NCBI RefSeq assembly: GCF_014193375.1
Contig: NZ_JACHZF010000017.1
Location: 41,482-105,481 of the forward strand
Direction: 5' to 3'
Origin: Halomonas campaniensis
GTDB taxonomy: Bacteria > Pseudomonadota > Gammaproteobacteria > Pseudomonadales > Halomonadaceae
Length of the DNA: 64,000 nucleotides
Shown: positions 47,561 through 56,654 of the stretch, piece after piece
How positions within the stretch are numbered: position 1 is the stretch's first letter
Layout: every line of letters starts with the position of its first letter
Position numbers and translations under genes: made by a program
Notes under the pieces: model-generated
What the model saw: the letters and a program-made list of their open reading frames with translations, nothing else
Told to the model about the DNA's origin: nothing
The model's database searches: none

Positions 47561-48139
47561 ATGAATGTAATGAATGAGTCCCCGCGCCGCAAGGAACTGA
47601 CTCGCCTGGCCGCCCAGCTGTTCGTCCAGGAGGGCTTCGACCGCACCACGGTGCGCATGCTGGCCCAGGAGATGGGCATCAAGTCCGGCAGCCTGTTCCA
47701 TCACTTCCGCGACAAGCAGGAGATCCTCACGGCGGTGATCGAGGAGGGGACCCAGAACGCCCTGGTCATCGCCAGGGACGCCCTTGCCCGATGCGACCAC
47801 AGCGCCTCGGCCCGGTTGCATGCCATGGCCCGCGCCCACCTCGAGACCCTGCTCACCGACCGCAACGCCCACGTGGTGGCGCTCTACGAGTGGCGGCGGC
47901 TCGACGCCGAGGCGCGCTCCCACCTCAGCCACCTGCGCGACGCCTACGAGGCGCTGTGGGAGCAGGTCATCGACGAGGCCCTGGCCGAGGGGCTGATCCA
48001 CGGCGACCGCTTTCTGGTGTCGCGCTTCGTGATGGGCGCGCTCAACTGGACGGTGCGCTGGTACGACCCCGCCGGCCCGCGCACCCCGGACGACCTGGCC
48101 GACGAGTTGGTGGCCATGATCACCCGCCGCCCCGCCTGA
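47561..48139 (+). CDS. TetR/AcrR-family regulator
   Basis: 192-residue TetR regulator. The N-terminal helix-turn-helix is VRMLAQEMGIKSGSLFHHFRDKQE (about 30-55, split here by family convention); the rest is the ligand-binding helical bundle (YEWRRLD...). It is divergent from a thiolase and followed by an acyl-CoA synthetase. The ligand is probably an acyl-CoA. ATG 47561 or the in-frame ATG at 47570 may be used. Confidence 0.88.
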   Translation: MNVMNESPRRKELTRLAAQLFVQEGFDRTTVRMLAQEMGIKSGSLFHHFRDKQEILTAVIEEGTQNALVIARDALARCDHSASARLHAMARAHLETLLTDRNAHVVALYEWRRLDAEARSHLSHLRDAYEALWEQVIDEALAEGLIHGDRFLVSRFVMGALNWTVRWYDPAGPRTPDDLADELVAMITRRPA

Positions 48140-48247
48140 GCTCTCCCGGACCCCACGCGGGCCGCCGCCCGGCGGCTCGCTCGACCATGGTCTAGTCGCC
48201 TTTCTCCCGCCAGGGGTTGCCCTGCCTCGTGCAAGTTACTACGTTGT

Positions 48248-48265
48248 ACCGAGCGCTTGCTAGGT
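48248..48265. promoter_or_regulatory. TetR-type operator, site 2
   Basis: ACCGAGC-GCTT-GCTAGGT, a seven-base inverted repeat with one mismatch, in the promoter region of the acyl-CoA synthetase gene. It is related in inverted orientation to site 1. Confidence 0.65.
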
Positions 48266-48284
48266 TGACGCTTACGTCAACTGC

Positions 48285-48317
48285 ATATAACACGGTAGAC
48301 AGATATAACACGGTAGA
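48285..48317 (+). repeat. tandem 15-base direct repeat in promoter region
   Basis: ATATAACACGGTAGA occurs at 48285-48299 and 48303-48317, an 18-base period. It sits between TetR site 2 and the acyl-CoA synthetase start and may duplicate a -10 region or an activator site. Confidence 0.7.
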
Positions 48318-48395
48318 GAGGCCCGCACGCCGGCGCCGATCCCTGCCGCCGCCTTGGCCGACAACAAGCACAACCCGCGAGAGGGCAGTCACTCC

Positions 48396-50069
48396 ATGAG
48401 CACCCAAGCGAACCTTCCCGATTACCGGACCTACCTGGAAACCTTCTCCGTCGACGACGTGATCGCCCGGCTCGACGATCACCGGGACGGCAAGGCCAAC
48501 GCCTTCGAATCCTGCTGCGGACGCCACCTGCGCGCCGGCCGGGGCGAGGTGCTGGCGCTGGTCCACGAGGACACCCAGGGCAACGTCAACACCCTGACCT
48601 ATGCCGAGCTCGAGGCCGAGAGCGCGAAGCTCGCCGGCTGGTTCGCCGAGCGCGGCCTGGGCGTGGGCGACCGCATCGCCTGCATGCTGCCGCGCTCCCC
48701 CCAGCTGCTGGTGGCGGTGCTGGCCACCTGGCGCATCGGCGCCGTCTACCAGCCGCTGTTCACCGCCTTCGGCCCGGACGCCGTGGACTACCGCCTGGGC
48801 CGCGCCGACACCAGGCTGGTGATCACCGATCACGCCAACCGCTTCAAGTTCGACGGCCTGACCCAGTGCCCGCCGGTGCTGGCGGTGGGCGGCCCGGACG
48901 CCGACCACGGTGACGACCTGGACTGGGCCGAGGCCCTGGCCCACTCGCCCATCGAGGCCAACCCGCCGCGCCTGGGTCGCGACGCGCCCTTCCTGCAGAT
49001 GTTCACCTCCGGCACCGTGGGCAAGCCCAAGGGCGTGGCCGTGCCGCTGGCCGCCATGCCGGCCTTCGCCCTCTACATGGAGCTGGCCGTCGACCTGCGC
49101 GAGACCGACCGCTTCTGGAACATGGCCGACCCGGGCTGGGCCTACGGCCTCTACTACGCCATCGCCGGGCCCCTGCTGCTGGGCGTCACCACCCACTTCT
49201 GCGAGGCGGGCTTCTCCGCCGAAGGGGCGCTTGACTTCATGAAGCGCCACCGCATCACCAACTTCGCCGCCGCGCCTACCGCCTACCGGCTGATGAAGGC
49301 CTCCGGCCTGTTCGACGACGCCCACCAGACCCTTGAGCTGCGCGCGGCGAGCTCCGCCGGCGAGCCGCTCAACACCGAGGTGGTGACCTGGGTGGAGCGC
49401 TCCCTGGGTTGCCCGGTGATGGACCACTACGGCCAGACCGAGACCGGCATGACCTGCAACAACCACCACGCCCTGGACCACCCCAAGCACGTTGGCGCCA
49501 TGGGCGTGCCGATGCCGGGCTACCGCCTGGCGATCCTCGACGCCGAGTACAACGAGCTGCCCCCGGGCGAGCCGGGCGTGCTGGCGGTGGACATCAAGAA
49601 CTCCCCGGCGCACTTCTTCGCCGGCTACACCTGGCAGGAGAAGCACCCCTTCGCCGAGGGCTACTACCTGACCGGTGACGTGGTGATCCGCAACGAGGAC
49701 GGCACCTTCCAGTTCGCCGGCCGCGATGACGACATCATCACCACCGCCGGCTACCGGGTGGGCCCCACCGACGTGGAGAACAGCGTGATGACCCACCCGG
49801 CGGTGGCGGAGTCCGCCGCCGTGGGCCAGCCCGACGAGATCCGCGGCGAGATCATCAAGTCCTACGTGGTGCTGCGTGAGGGCTTCGAGGCAAGCGACGA
49901 GCTGGCCGACGAGATCCGCAAGCAGGTCCGCGAGCGGCTCTCCACCCACGCCTTCCCGCGGGTGATCGAGTTCGTCGAGGAGCTGCCCAAGACCCCGAGC
50001 GGCAAGATCCAGCGCTTCAAGCTGCGCGCCGATGCCGTCGACAAGGCCGATGCGGCGCCCGCCAAGTAA
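48396..50069 (+). CDS. AMP-dependent acyl-CoA synthetase
   Basis: 557-residue ANL-superfamily acyl-CoA ligase. The P-loop MFTSGTVGKPKGVAVP (about 205-220), YGQTETGM, YYLTGDVV and the catalytic Lys in PKTPSGKIQRF are present. It is nearer to medium/short-chain and aromatic acid ligases than to FadD. ATG 48396 gives MSTQANLPDYRTYLE; upstream residues lie in the repeat-bearing promoter region. It is the first gene of a unit with the SDR that follows 15 bases later. Confidence 0.88.
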   Translation: MSTQANLPDYRTYLETFSVDDVIARLDDHRDGKANAFESCCGRHLRAGRGEVLALVHEDTQGNVNTLTYAELEAESAKLAGWFAERGLGVGDRIACMLPRSPQLLVAVLATWRIGAVYQPLFTAFGPDAVDYRLGRADTRLVITDHANRFKFDGLTQCPPVLAVGGPDADHGDDLDWAEALAHSPIEANPPRLGRDAPFLQMFTSGTVGKPKGVAVPLAAMPAFALYMELAVDLRETDRFWNMADPGWAYGLYYAIAGPLLLGVTTHFCEAGFSAEGALDFMKRHRITNFAAAPTAYRLMKASGLFDDAHQTLELRAASSAGEPLNTEVVTWVERSLGCPVMDHYGQTETGMTCNNHHALDHPKHVGAMGVPMPGYRLAILDAEYNELPPGEPGVLAVDIKNSPAHFFAGYTWQEKHPFAEGYYLTGDVVIRNEDGTFQFAGRDDDIITTAGYRVGPTDVENSVMTHPAVAESAAVGQPDEIRGEIIKSYVVLREGFEASDELADEIRKQVRERLSTHAFPRVIEFVEELPKTPSGKIQRFKLRADAVDKADAAPAK

Positions 50070-50084
50070 CCCAAGGACCCCGAT

Positions 50085-50852
50085 ATGCACGTCAAGGACA
50101 ATACCTTTCTGATCACCGGCGCCGCCTCCGGGCTGGGGGCGGCCACCGCCGAGCGGCTGGTCGCCGCCGGCGGCCGGGTCGTGCTCTGCGACCTGAGCGA
50201 TGCCGTCGAGGCCCACGCCGAGCGCCTGGGCGATGCCGCCCGGGCGGTGCGCGGCGACGTCACCTCGGGTGACGACATCCAGGCCGCGGTGGATGCCGCC
50301 GTCGCGCTCGCCGACGGCCGTGGCCTGGCGGGGGTGGTGCACTGCGCCGGCATCGTCAGCGTGGCCAAGCTGGTCGACCGCGAGGGCAACCCCGCCGACC
50401 TCGACGCCTACACGCGGACCATCAACATCAACCTGGTGGGCACCTTCAACGTGATGCGCCTGGCCGCCGCCGCCATGGCGAAGAATGCGCCGGGCGAGGA
50501 CGGCGAGCGCGGGGTGATCATCAACACCGCCTCCATCGCCGCCATGGACGGCCAGGTGGGGCAGTGCGCCTACAGCGCCTCCAAGGCCGGCGTGGTGGGC
50601 ATGAGCCTGCCCGCGGCCCGGGAGCTCTCGCGCCACGGCGTGCGGGTCATGGCCATCGCCCCCGGGGTGTTCGAGACCCCGATGATGAGCGAGATCCCCG
50701 ACGAGGCCGCCCAGGCCCTGGCCGCCGCCGTGCCCTTCCCCAAGCGGCTCGGCAAGCCCGACGAGTTCGCCCGCCTGGCCGAGCAGATCATCACCAACCC
50801 CATGCTCAACGGCGAGGTGATCCGCCTCGACGGCGGGATTCGCATGCAGTAG
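50085..50852 (+). CDS. SDR 3-hydroxyacyl-CoA dehydrogenase (HSD10-like)
   Basis: 255-residue short-chain dehydrogenase: NAD site [11 protein letters not shown], catalytic Ser in IINTASIA and YSASK (Tyr-x-x-x-Lys). The segment [14 protein letters not shown] and VPFPKRLG are highly like mitochondrial HSD10 (3-hydroxy-2-methylbutyryl-CoA dehydrogenase), suggesting oxidation of short or branched 3-hydroxyacyl-CoA. It is 15 bases after the acyl-CoA synthetase and followed by a strong hairpin. Confidence 0.85.
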   Translation: MHVKDNTFLITGAASGLGAATAERLVAAGGRVVLCDLSDAVEAHAERLGDAARAVRGDVTSGDDIQAAVDAAVALADGRGLAGVVHCAGIVSVAKLVDREGNPADLDAYTRTININLVGTFNVMRLAAAAMAKNAPGEDGERGVIINTASIAAMDGQVGQCAYSASKAGVVGMSLPAARELSRHGVRVMAIAPGVFETPMMSEIPDEAAQALAAAVPFPKRLGKPDEFARLAEQIITNPMLNGEVIRLDGGIRMQ

Positions 50853-50877
50853 GGCCCTTCGGGCAGCGCCAAGCTGC

Positions 50878-51020
50878 AAGCGCCGAGCGCCCCGCCGCTC
50901 AGTGACGGGCGGCAGGTGTCGAGGTAGAGAAAAAGACACCCCGTCGGAGTTGAATCCGGCGGGGTGTCTTCGTTGGTGCCCTGAACTGCCATGACATCAT
51001 CCTGCGGCGCTCGGCGCTTA
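50878..51020. repeat. inverted repeat pair flanking the terminator
   Basis: AAGCGCCGAGCGCC (50878-50891) and its exact reverse complement (51007-51020) lie 115 bases apart in the gap between the SDR and acyl-CoA dehydrogenase genes, with a terminator-like hairpin between them. Confidence 0.5.
50933..50970. terminator. strong hairpin after SDR gene
   Basis: Perfect 11-base arms AAGACACCCCG and CGGGGTGTCTT with a 16-base loop, 80 bases after the SDR stop. A-rich on the left and TCTT on the right allow it to work in either direction. Confidence 0.75.
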
Positions 51021-51061
51021 GATTTAAACGAATGCTTGACTCCTTATTCTCTCGCGCGTAA

Positions 51062-51081
51062 TTTCAAACACATGTTTGAAA
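51062..51081. promoter_or_regulatory. PsrA-type palindrome before acyl-CoA dehydrogenase
   Basis: TTTCAAACA-CA-TGTTTGAAA is a perfect nine-base palindrome containing CAAAC-N4-GTTTG, the PsrA fatty-acid repressor pattern. It is 60 bases before the start of the dehydrogenase gene. A weaker partial copy (TTTAAAC-GAAT-GCTTGA) is about 27 bases upstream. Confidence 0.65.
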
Positions 51082-51141
51082 GCGGCCGCCGCCGCCTTCC
51101 TGCGCCCGGTCACCGGCGCCATTGATTGTGGAGAGATCGAG

Positions 51142-52953
51142 ATGCCCGACTATCAGGCCCCCCTGCGCGATATCCGCTTCGTCATGGACGAGATGCTGGA
51201 CTACCCGGCCCACTACGCAAGCCTGCCCGGTGGAGAGGAGGCCAGCCCCGACGTGGTGGCGGCGATCCTGGAGGAGGGCGCTCGCTTCGCCCGCGAGGTG
51301 CTGCTGCCGCTGAACCAGAGCGGCGATCGCGAGGGCTGCCTGCTGGAGGGCGGCGAGGTGAAGGCGCCGAAGGGCTTCAAGGAGGCCTACGCCCAGTACG
51401 TGGAGGGCGGCTGGCCGAGCCTGGCCGCCGACCCCGCCCACGGCGGCCAGGGCCTGCCGCACTCGCTGGCCATGGTGCTCAACGAGATGATCTGCTCCAC
51501 CAACCTGGCCTGGGGCATGTACCCGGGGCTCTCCCACGGCGCCGCCGACGCCCTGCGTCACCACGGCACCGAGGCGCAGCAGGCCACCTACCTGACCAAG
51601 CTGGTCGAGGGCACCTGGACCGGCACCATGTGCCTCACCGAGCCCCACTGCGGCACCGATCTCGGCCTGATCAAGACCCGCGCCGTGCCCACTGATGACG
51701 GCGCCTTTGAGATCACCGGCACCAAGATCTTCATCTCCGCCGGCGAGCACGACCTGGCCGAGAACATCGTCCACCTGGTGCTGGCCAAGCTGCCCGACGC
51801 CCCCGAGGGCTCCAAGGGCATCTCGCTGTTCGTGGTGCCCAAGTTCCTGCCCGACGAGGCGGGGAACCCGGGCGAGCGCAACGGCGTGGTGTGCGGGTCG
51901 CTCGAGCACAAGATGGGCATCCACGGCAACGCCACCTGCGTGATGAACTTCGACGCGGCGAAAGGCTTCCTGGTGGGCGCGCCCAACAAGGGCCTGGCCT
52001 GCATGTTCACCATGATGAACGCCGCTCGCATCGGCGTCGGCATCCAGGGCCTGGGCCTCACCGAGGCGAGCTTCCAGAACGCCCTGACCTATGCCCGCGA
52101 CCGCCTGCAGATGCGCGCGCTCTCCGGGGCCAAGGCGCCGGAGAAGGCCGCCGACCCGATCATCGTCCACCCGGACGTGCGCCGCATGCTGCTGACCCAG
52201 AAGGCCTTCGCCGAGGGTGGCCGGATGCTGACCCTCTACACCGCCCAGATGATCGACGTCGTCGAGCACGGCAGTGACGCCGCCGAGCGCGAGCGCGCCG
52301 AGACCCTGCTGGGCCTGCTGACCCCCATCGTCAAGGCGTTCCTCACCGAGGTGGGCTTCGAGGCGACCAACGAGGGCGTCCAGGTCTTCGGTGGCCACGG
52401 CTTCATCCAGGAGTGGGGCATGGAGCAGCTGGTGCGCGACGCCCGCATCACCCGCCTCTACGAGGGCACCACCGGCATCCAGGCCCTCGACCTGCTGGGC
52501 CGCAAGGTGCTGATGAGCCAGGGCGAGAGCCTCAAGGTCTTCACCAGGGAGATCCACAAGTTCTGCCAGGCCGAGGAGGGCAACAGTGAACTCGCCGAGT
52601 TCGTGCGCCCGCTGGCCAAGCTCAACGCCGAGTGGGGCGAGCTGACCATGGGCATCGGCATGAAGGCCATGGCCGACCGCGAGGAGGTGGGTGCGGCCAG
52701 CGTCGACTACCTGATGTACGCCGGCTACGTGACCCTGGCCTACCTGTTCGCCCGGGCGGCGAAGCAGGCCCGGGCGGCGCTGGCCGAGGGCAGCGAGGAG
52801 GCCGCCTTCTACCGGGCCAAGCTCGACACCGCGCGCTTCTTCTACCAGCGCCTGTTGCCGCGCACCCGCGCCCACAAGGCCGCCATCGAGGCCGGCGCCG
52901 AGCCGCTCATGGCGATCAGCGCCGAGGACTTCGGCCTCGGCTTCGAGATCTGA
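51142..52953 (+). CDS. acyl-CoA dehydrogenase (long form, about 600 residues)
   Basis: 603-residue FAD acyl-CoA dehydrogenase with the extra C-terminal helical domain (about 460-603). MCLTEPHCGTDLG, ITGTKIFISAGEHDLAENIVH (FAD/substrate region) and the catalytic Glu in RLYEGTTGIQALDL are visible. This size class includes the Pseudomonas long-chain enzymes and DmdC-type enzymes. ATG 51142 follows GGAGAG; the longer frame runs through the PsrA-like palindrome. It is probably induced by fatty acids. Confidence 0.92.
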   Translation: MPDYQAPLRDIRFVMDEMLDYPAHYASLPGGEEASPDVVAAILEEGARFAREVLLPLNQSGDREGCLLEGGEVKAPKGFKEAYAQYVEGGWPSLAADPAHGGQGLPHSLAMVLNEMICSTNLAWGMYPGLSHGAADALRHHGTEAQQATYLTKLVEGTWTGTMCLTEPHCGTDLGLIKTRAVPTDDGAFEITGTKIFISAGEHDLAENIVHLVLAKLPDAPEGSKGISLFVVPKFLPDEAGNPGERNGVVCGSLEHKMGIHGNATCVMNFDAAKGFLVGAPNKGLACMFTMMNAARIGVGIQGLGLTEASFQNALTYARDRLQMRALSGAKAPEKAADPIIVHPDVRRMLLTQKAFAEGGRMLTLYTAQMIDVVEHGSDAAERERAETLLGLLTPIVKAFLTEVGFEATNEGVQVFGGHGFIQEWGMEQLVRDARITRLYEGTTGIQALDLLGRKVLMSQGESLKVFTREIHKFCQAEEGNSELAEFVRPLAKLNAEWGELTMGIGMKAMADREEVGAASVDYLMYAGYVTLAYLFARAAKQARAALAEGSEEAAFYRAKLDTARFFYQRLLPRTRAHKAAIEAGAEPLMAISAEDFGLGFEI

Positions 52954-53008
52954 TTCAAGACCCGATTCACGACCTGGCACTCTCTCGATCGTGCGCGATC
53001 GGTGGCTT

Positions 53009-53041
53009 GGCGGCGGGGGGGAGACCCTCGCCGCCTTTTTT
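53009..53041 (+). terminator. rho-independent terminator after acyl-CoA dehydrogenase
   Basis: GGCGGCGGGG and CCTCGCCGCC pair with one mismatch around a seven-base loop, followed by six T residues. It ends the acyl-CoA dehydrogenase transcript and shows that the next gene must start downstream. Confidence 0.8.
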
Positions 53042-53125
53042 GATGCTGGCGCCCGCTGGCACGCCGGCCGGGTGCGGGGCATCATGATCGCCTGGATCCG
53101 CAACCCGCAAGGATGGCCCGCCCGC

Positions 53126-55141
53126 ATGCCCCCGACCGCCCGCCCCGACGCCATGCTGGCCTCCCTCGACGACGCGGCGAGCCCCGAGGCCTGCCTGGCT
53201 GCCCTGTTCGGCTACCTGCGCGACGGCCCCGCCGACGAGGCCGCCGGCCGCCTCGCCGCCCTGGTGGCGCACCTGGGCGACGACCCGGCCCGGGCCCGCT
53301 CGCTGGCGGAGGGCCTGCTGGGCGGGCTGGCCGACCTGGAGGTCTATCCGGCGCTGGTGCGCCTGGGCATCCTCTCCCGCGACGGCCTGGTGCGCGAGAT
53401 CACCACCCGGCTCTACGACCGGCTGAACCCGCCGCCGCTGGCCAGGACGGACGCCAGCGACCTGCTGGCCGGCGCCATCACCCGGCACGACAAGGCGTGG
53501 CTCGAGGCGCTTCCCGCTCACGCCTGGCTCGGCCTGTGCCGCGTGCTGCTGGCGGCGCTGGGGCCGGACACCCTGCGCCGGGTGCGCGGGCACCTGGAGG
53601 AGGAGTGCCTCTACGCCCTGGAGATGCTGGCCATCTGGCTGGCCGCCGAGGAGCTCGACCCCGAGCTGATGCGCATCGACCAGCGGCTGGCCCGCATCGA
53701 CTCCCCCTTCATCGTCCTGCAGCGGGACATCCATGCGCTGGTGGAGGCGAGCAGCGACGGCCAGGGCGGGCCGGCTCTGGACGATGACGCCCTCGACCAC
53801 CTCTGGGTGATGCTGGAGCAGTGCAACGAGCAGGTGGCCCGGTTCCGGCGTCGCGGCGGCGGCAACCTGGGGTCGTCGCTCAACGCCTCCCACCTGATCG
53901 AGCGGCTGGAGGACACCCTGGGGCGCATCGAGACGCTGATCGTGCTGGTCAGCCCGCGCCACCGGGGCGGCCGGGCCCGGGCGGCGCTCAGGCTGTGGAA
54001 GGCCCTGCTGCTGGCCACGGCGGAGAAGGGCAGCATCGGTGCCGTGTGGACCAAGAGCACGCGGATGGTGGCGCGCAGCATCACCCAGAACAAGAGCGAT
54101 CACGGCGAGCACTACATCTCCCGGGACCTGCCCAGCTACCTGGGGCTGATCGCCAGCGCCGCCGGGGCCGGGGTCATCATCGCGGTGATGGCCCTGCTCA
54201 AGATCCGCATCGAGACCTGGGGGCTTTCGCCGCTGCCCCATGCGGTGATGGTCAGCCTCAACTACGGGCTGGGCTTCGTGCTGGTCCACCTGCTGCACTT
54301 CACCATCGCCACCAAGCAGCCCGCCATGACGGCGGCGAGCTTCGCCGCCGAGGTGGAGCGCAATCGCCGGGGCAGGGCGGTCAGCCGCAACCTGGCCGGC
54401 CTGCTGCTGGATGTGAACCGCTCCCAGTGGGCCGCGGTGTGGGGCAACGTGGGGGCGGCCCTGGCCACCGCCTTCCTCATCACCGCCGCGGTGATGGCTG
54501 TCAGCGGCAGCCCGCTGCTCTCCGGCGAGCAGATCGCCTACCAGCGCCAGGCCATCTCGCCGTTCGCCAGCCTGGCGCTGTTCCATGCGGCGATTGCCGG
54601 CGTCTGGCTGTTCTGCTCGGGGATCATCGGCGGGTTCTTCGACAACCGCGCCGACCACCTCCAGCTGGAACGGCGGTTGGCCGGGCATCCCGCCCTGCGG
54701 CGCCTCTCCCCGGCGCGGCGCGAGCGGCTGGCCCACTACCTGCACGAGAACTACGGCGCCCTGATGGGCAACTTCCTGTTCGGGGTGCTGCTGGGCATGA
54801 CCGGCTACGTGGGCCATCTGCTGGGGCTGCCGCTGGACATCCGCCACGTGGCCTTCTCCTCGGCCAACCTGGGGTTCGCCAGTTTCAGCGACTTCCCTGG
54901 CATGGCGACCTTCCTGGTCGGCCTGCTGTTCGTGATGATGATCGGCTTCATCAACCTCTGGGTGAGCTTCGCCCTGGCCCTGATGGTCGCCCTGCGCTCC
55001 CGCGCCTGCCGGATCGAGCCGGGCGTGCTGCTGGCCGGTGTCAAGGACGAGTTCCTGGCCAATCCCCTGCGGTTCTTCTTCCCGGTGGCGAGGCCCGCCG
55101 GCCGGCGCCGCCAGGGGGGCGCGCGCCACGACCGGCCGTGA
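53126..55141 (+). CDS. Gcr/SpecificRecomb-family inner-membrane protein
   Basis: About 671 residues of the family misleadingly called site-specific recombinase Gcr. The first half (about 1-310) is soluble helical repeats; the second half has about six membrane helices (ASAAGAGVIIAVMALL, LNYGLGFVLVHLLHF, and others to VSFALALMVALRS). No recombinase active site (catalytic Ser or Tyr) is seen. ATG 53126 is used because a terminator occupies the 5' end of the longer frame; ATG/MIAW at 53084 is an alternative. Function is unknown. Confidence 0.75.
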   Translation: MPPTARPDAMLASLDDAASPEACLAALFGYLRDGPADEAAGRLAALVAHLGDDPARARSLAEGLLGGLADLEVYPALVRLGILSRDGLVREITTRLYDRLNPPPLARTDASDLLAGAITRHDKAWLEALPAHAWLGLCRVLLAALGPDTLRRVRGHLEEECLYALEMLAIWLAAEELDPELMRIDQRLARIDSPFIVLQRDIHALVEASSDGQGGPALDDDALDHLWVMLEQCNEQVARFRRRGGGNLGSSLNASHLIERLEDTLGRIETLIVLVSPRHRGGRARAALRLWKALLLATAEKGSIGAVWTKSTRMVARSITQNKSDHGEHYISRDLPSYLGLIASAAGAGVIIAVMALLKIRIETWGLSPLPHAVMVSLNYGLGFVLVHLLHFTIATKQPAMTAASFAAEVERNRRGRAVSRNLAGLLLDVNRSQWAAVWGNVGAALATAFLITAAVMAVSGSPLLSGEQIAYQRQAISPFASLALFHAAIAGVWLFCSGIIGGFFDNRADHLQLERRLAGHPALRRLSPARRERLAHYLHENYGALMGNFLFGVLLGMTGYVGHLLGLPLDIRHVAFSSANLGFASFSDFPGMATFLVGLLFVMMIGFINLWVSFALALMVALRSRACRIEPGVLLAGVKDEFLANPLRFFFPVARPAGRRRQGGARHDRP

Positions 55142-55268
55142 GGCGCGGCGCACGCCATCCGCCTTCAACGCTCCGGCTCCACTACCCTGTAAGCTGACCG
55201 ACGCGTCGGGCCGGGCGCCCCCCGGCCCAGCGTCTCGCGGCCCATCATCCAGCAGGGAGGAGCGCCAC

Positions 55269-56525
55269 TTGCCCGCCTTCGACGAGATCAGCATCGACAC
55301 CTTCCAGGCGCGCCTCGCGCGCGGCGAGAGCCAGCCCCTCGACTGGTGGCACGCCTGCCGGGCGCGCATCGCCGAGCGAGAACCCGAGGTGCAGGCCTGG
55401 CAGCACCTGGCCGACGCGACCCCGCCGCCGCCTGGCGAGGGGCGCCTCGCCGGGGTGCCGGTGGGCATCAAGGACATCATCGACACCCGCGACATGCCGA
55501 TCGGCTGGGGCACCGACTACCTGCACAGCCCCGGCGCGCTGATGGATGCGCCCCTGGTGAGCCTGCTGCGCGAGCAGGGTGCGCTGATCATGGGCAAGAC
55601 CGTCTCCACCGAGATGGCCTACTTCACCCCGGGGCGCACCCGCAACCCGCTGGACCCCGCGCGCACCCCCGGCGGCTCCTCCAGCGGCTCTGCGGCGGCG
55701 GTGGCGGACGGCATGGTGCCGCTCTCCTTCGGCACCCAGACCGCCGGCAGCATCATCCGCCCGGCCAGCTTCTGTGGCGTGTTCGGCTTCAAGCCGACCT
55801 TCGACCTGGTCAGCTGCGCCGGGGCCAAGGCGTTCTCGCCGTCGCTGGATACCCTGGGCTGGTTCGCCCGCACCATCGACGACATCTGCACCCCCTTTTC
55901 GGCGCTGACCCGGGCCCCGGCGATCACGGCGCTGCCGAGCCTGGCCGGGGTGCGGGTCGGGCTGCGCAGCCTGCCCGGCGACGAGGCGCTGGCGCCCGAG
56001 GTGCGCCAGGCGCTGGACGAGGTGGCGGGGAGGCTGGAGCGGGCCGGCGCCGAGGTGGTGCCGCTGCCGCTGGATGGCCGCTTCGACGGGCTGGTCGAGG
56101 AGCAGAAGGTGGTGATGGCCTACGAGGCGGCCCAGACGCTGGCCGGCGAGTATCGCCAGTTCGCCGACCGCATGGGACCGAAGCTGGTCGAGCTGCTGGA
56201 GGCGGGCCGCGCGCTGCCCTTCGTGCGCTACCGCGAGGCGCGCGCCCAGGCGGCGGCGCTGCAGCCGGTGCTGTCGCGTGCCTTCGCCGAGCAGGTGGAC
56301 GTGATCCTCGCCGCCAGCGCCCAGGGGGTGGCCCCGAAGGGGCTCGATGCCACCGGCGACCCGCTCTACTGCCGCGCCTGGACGCTGCTCGGCGTGCCCT
56401 GCCTCAACCTGCCGCTGTGTCGGGGCGAGGGCGGGATGCCGCTGGGCGTGCAGCTGGTCGGCGACCGCTTCGGCGACGAGCGGCTGCTCACCATCGCGCG
56501 GACCCTGATGCAGGCCACGCCCTGA
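55269..56525 (+). CDS. amidase signature-family hydrolase
   Basis: 418-residue amidase. The Ser-cisSer-Lys triad is visible as Lys68 in VGIKDIIDT, the cis-Ser in GGSSSGSAAAVADG and Ser161 in TQTAGSIIRPA. It resembles non-GatA amidases that hydrolyse small amides or allophanate-like substrates. The start is TTG at 55269, decided by AGGGAGGAG seven bases upstream and the absence of a suitable ATG. It stands alone between two unrelated genes. Confidence 0.88.
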   Translation: MPAFDEISIDTFQARLARGESQPLDWWHACRARIAEREPEVQAWQHLADATPPPPGEGRLAGVPVGIKDIIDTRDMPIGWGTDYLHSPGALMDAPLVSLLREQGALIMGKTVSTEMAYFTPGRTRNPLDPARTPGGSSSGSAAAVADGMVPLSFGTQTAGSIIRPASFCGVFGFKPTFDLVSCAGAKAFSPSLDTLGWFARTIDDICTPFSALTRAPAITALPSLAGVRVGLRSLPGDEALAPEVRQALDEVAGRLERAGAEVVPLPLDGRFDGLVEEQKVVMAYEAAQTLAGEYRQFADRMGPKLVELLEAGRALPFVRYREARAQAAALQPVLSRAFAEQVDVILAASAQGVAPKGLDATGDPLYCRAWTLLGVPCLNLPLCRGEGGMPLGVQLVGDRFGDERLLTIARTLMQATP

Positions 56526-56654
56526 GCCGCGCCGGCCGGGTCACGACGGCAGGCAGGGTGATGGCCCCAGGGATGGTAGGCTGACGGATGAAAGCGGCAT
56601 GCTGCCGCTGTCGTTTATCAGGGCGCGATGCCCTGACGTTCTGGAGGGGCTCCC

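Noticed and set aside
50946..50960. tRNA T-arm-like GTTGAATCC
   Set aside because: It is the loop of the terminator hairpin; no acceptor or anticodon arms surround it.
52967..55513. 848-codon antisense frame
   Set aside because: Shadow of the Gcr-type gene and amidase start; no recognisable domain.
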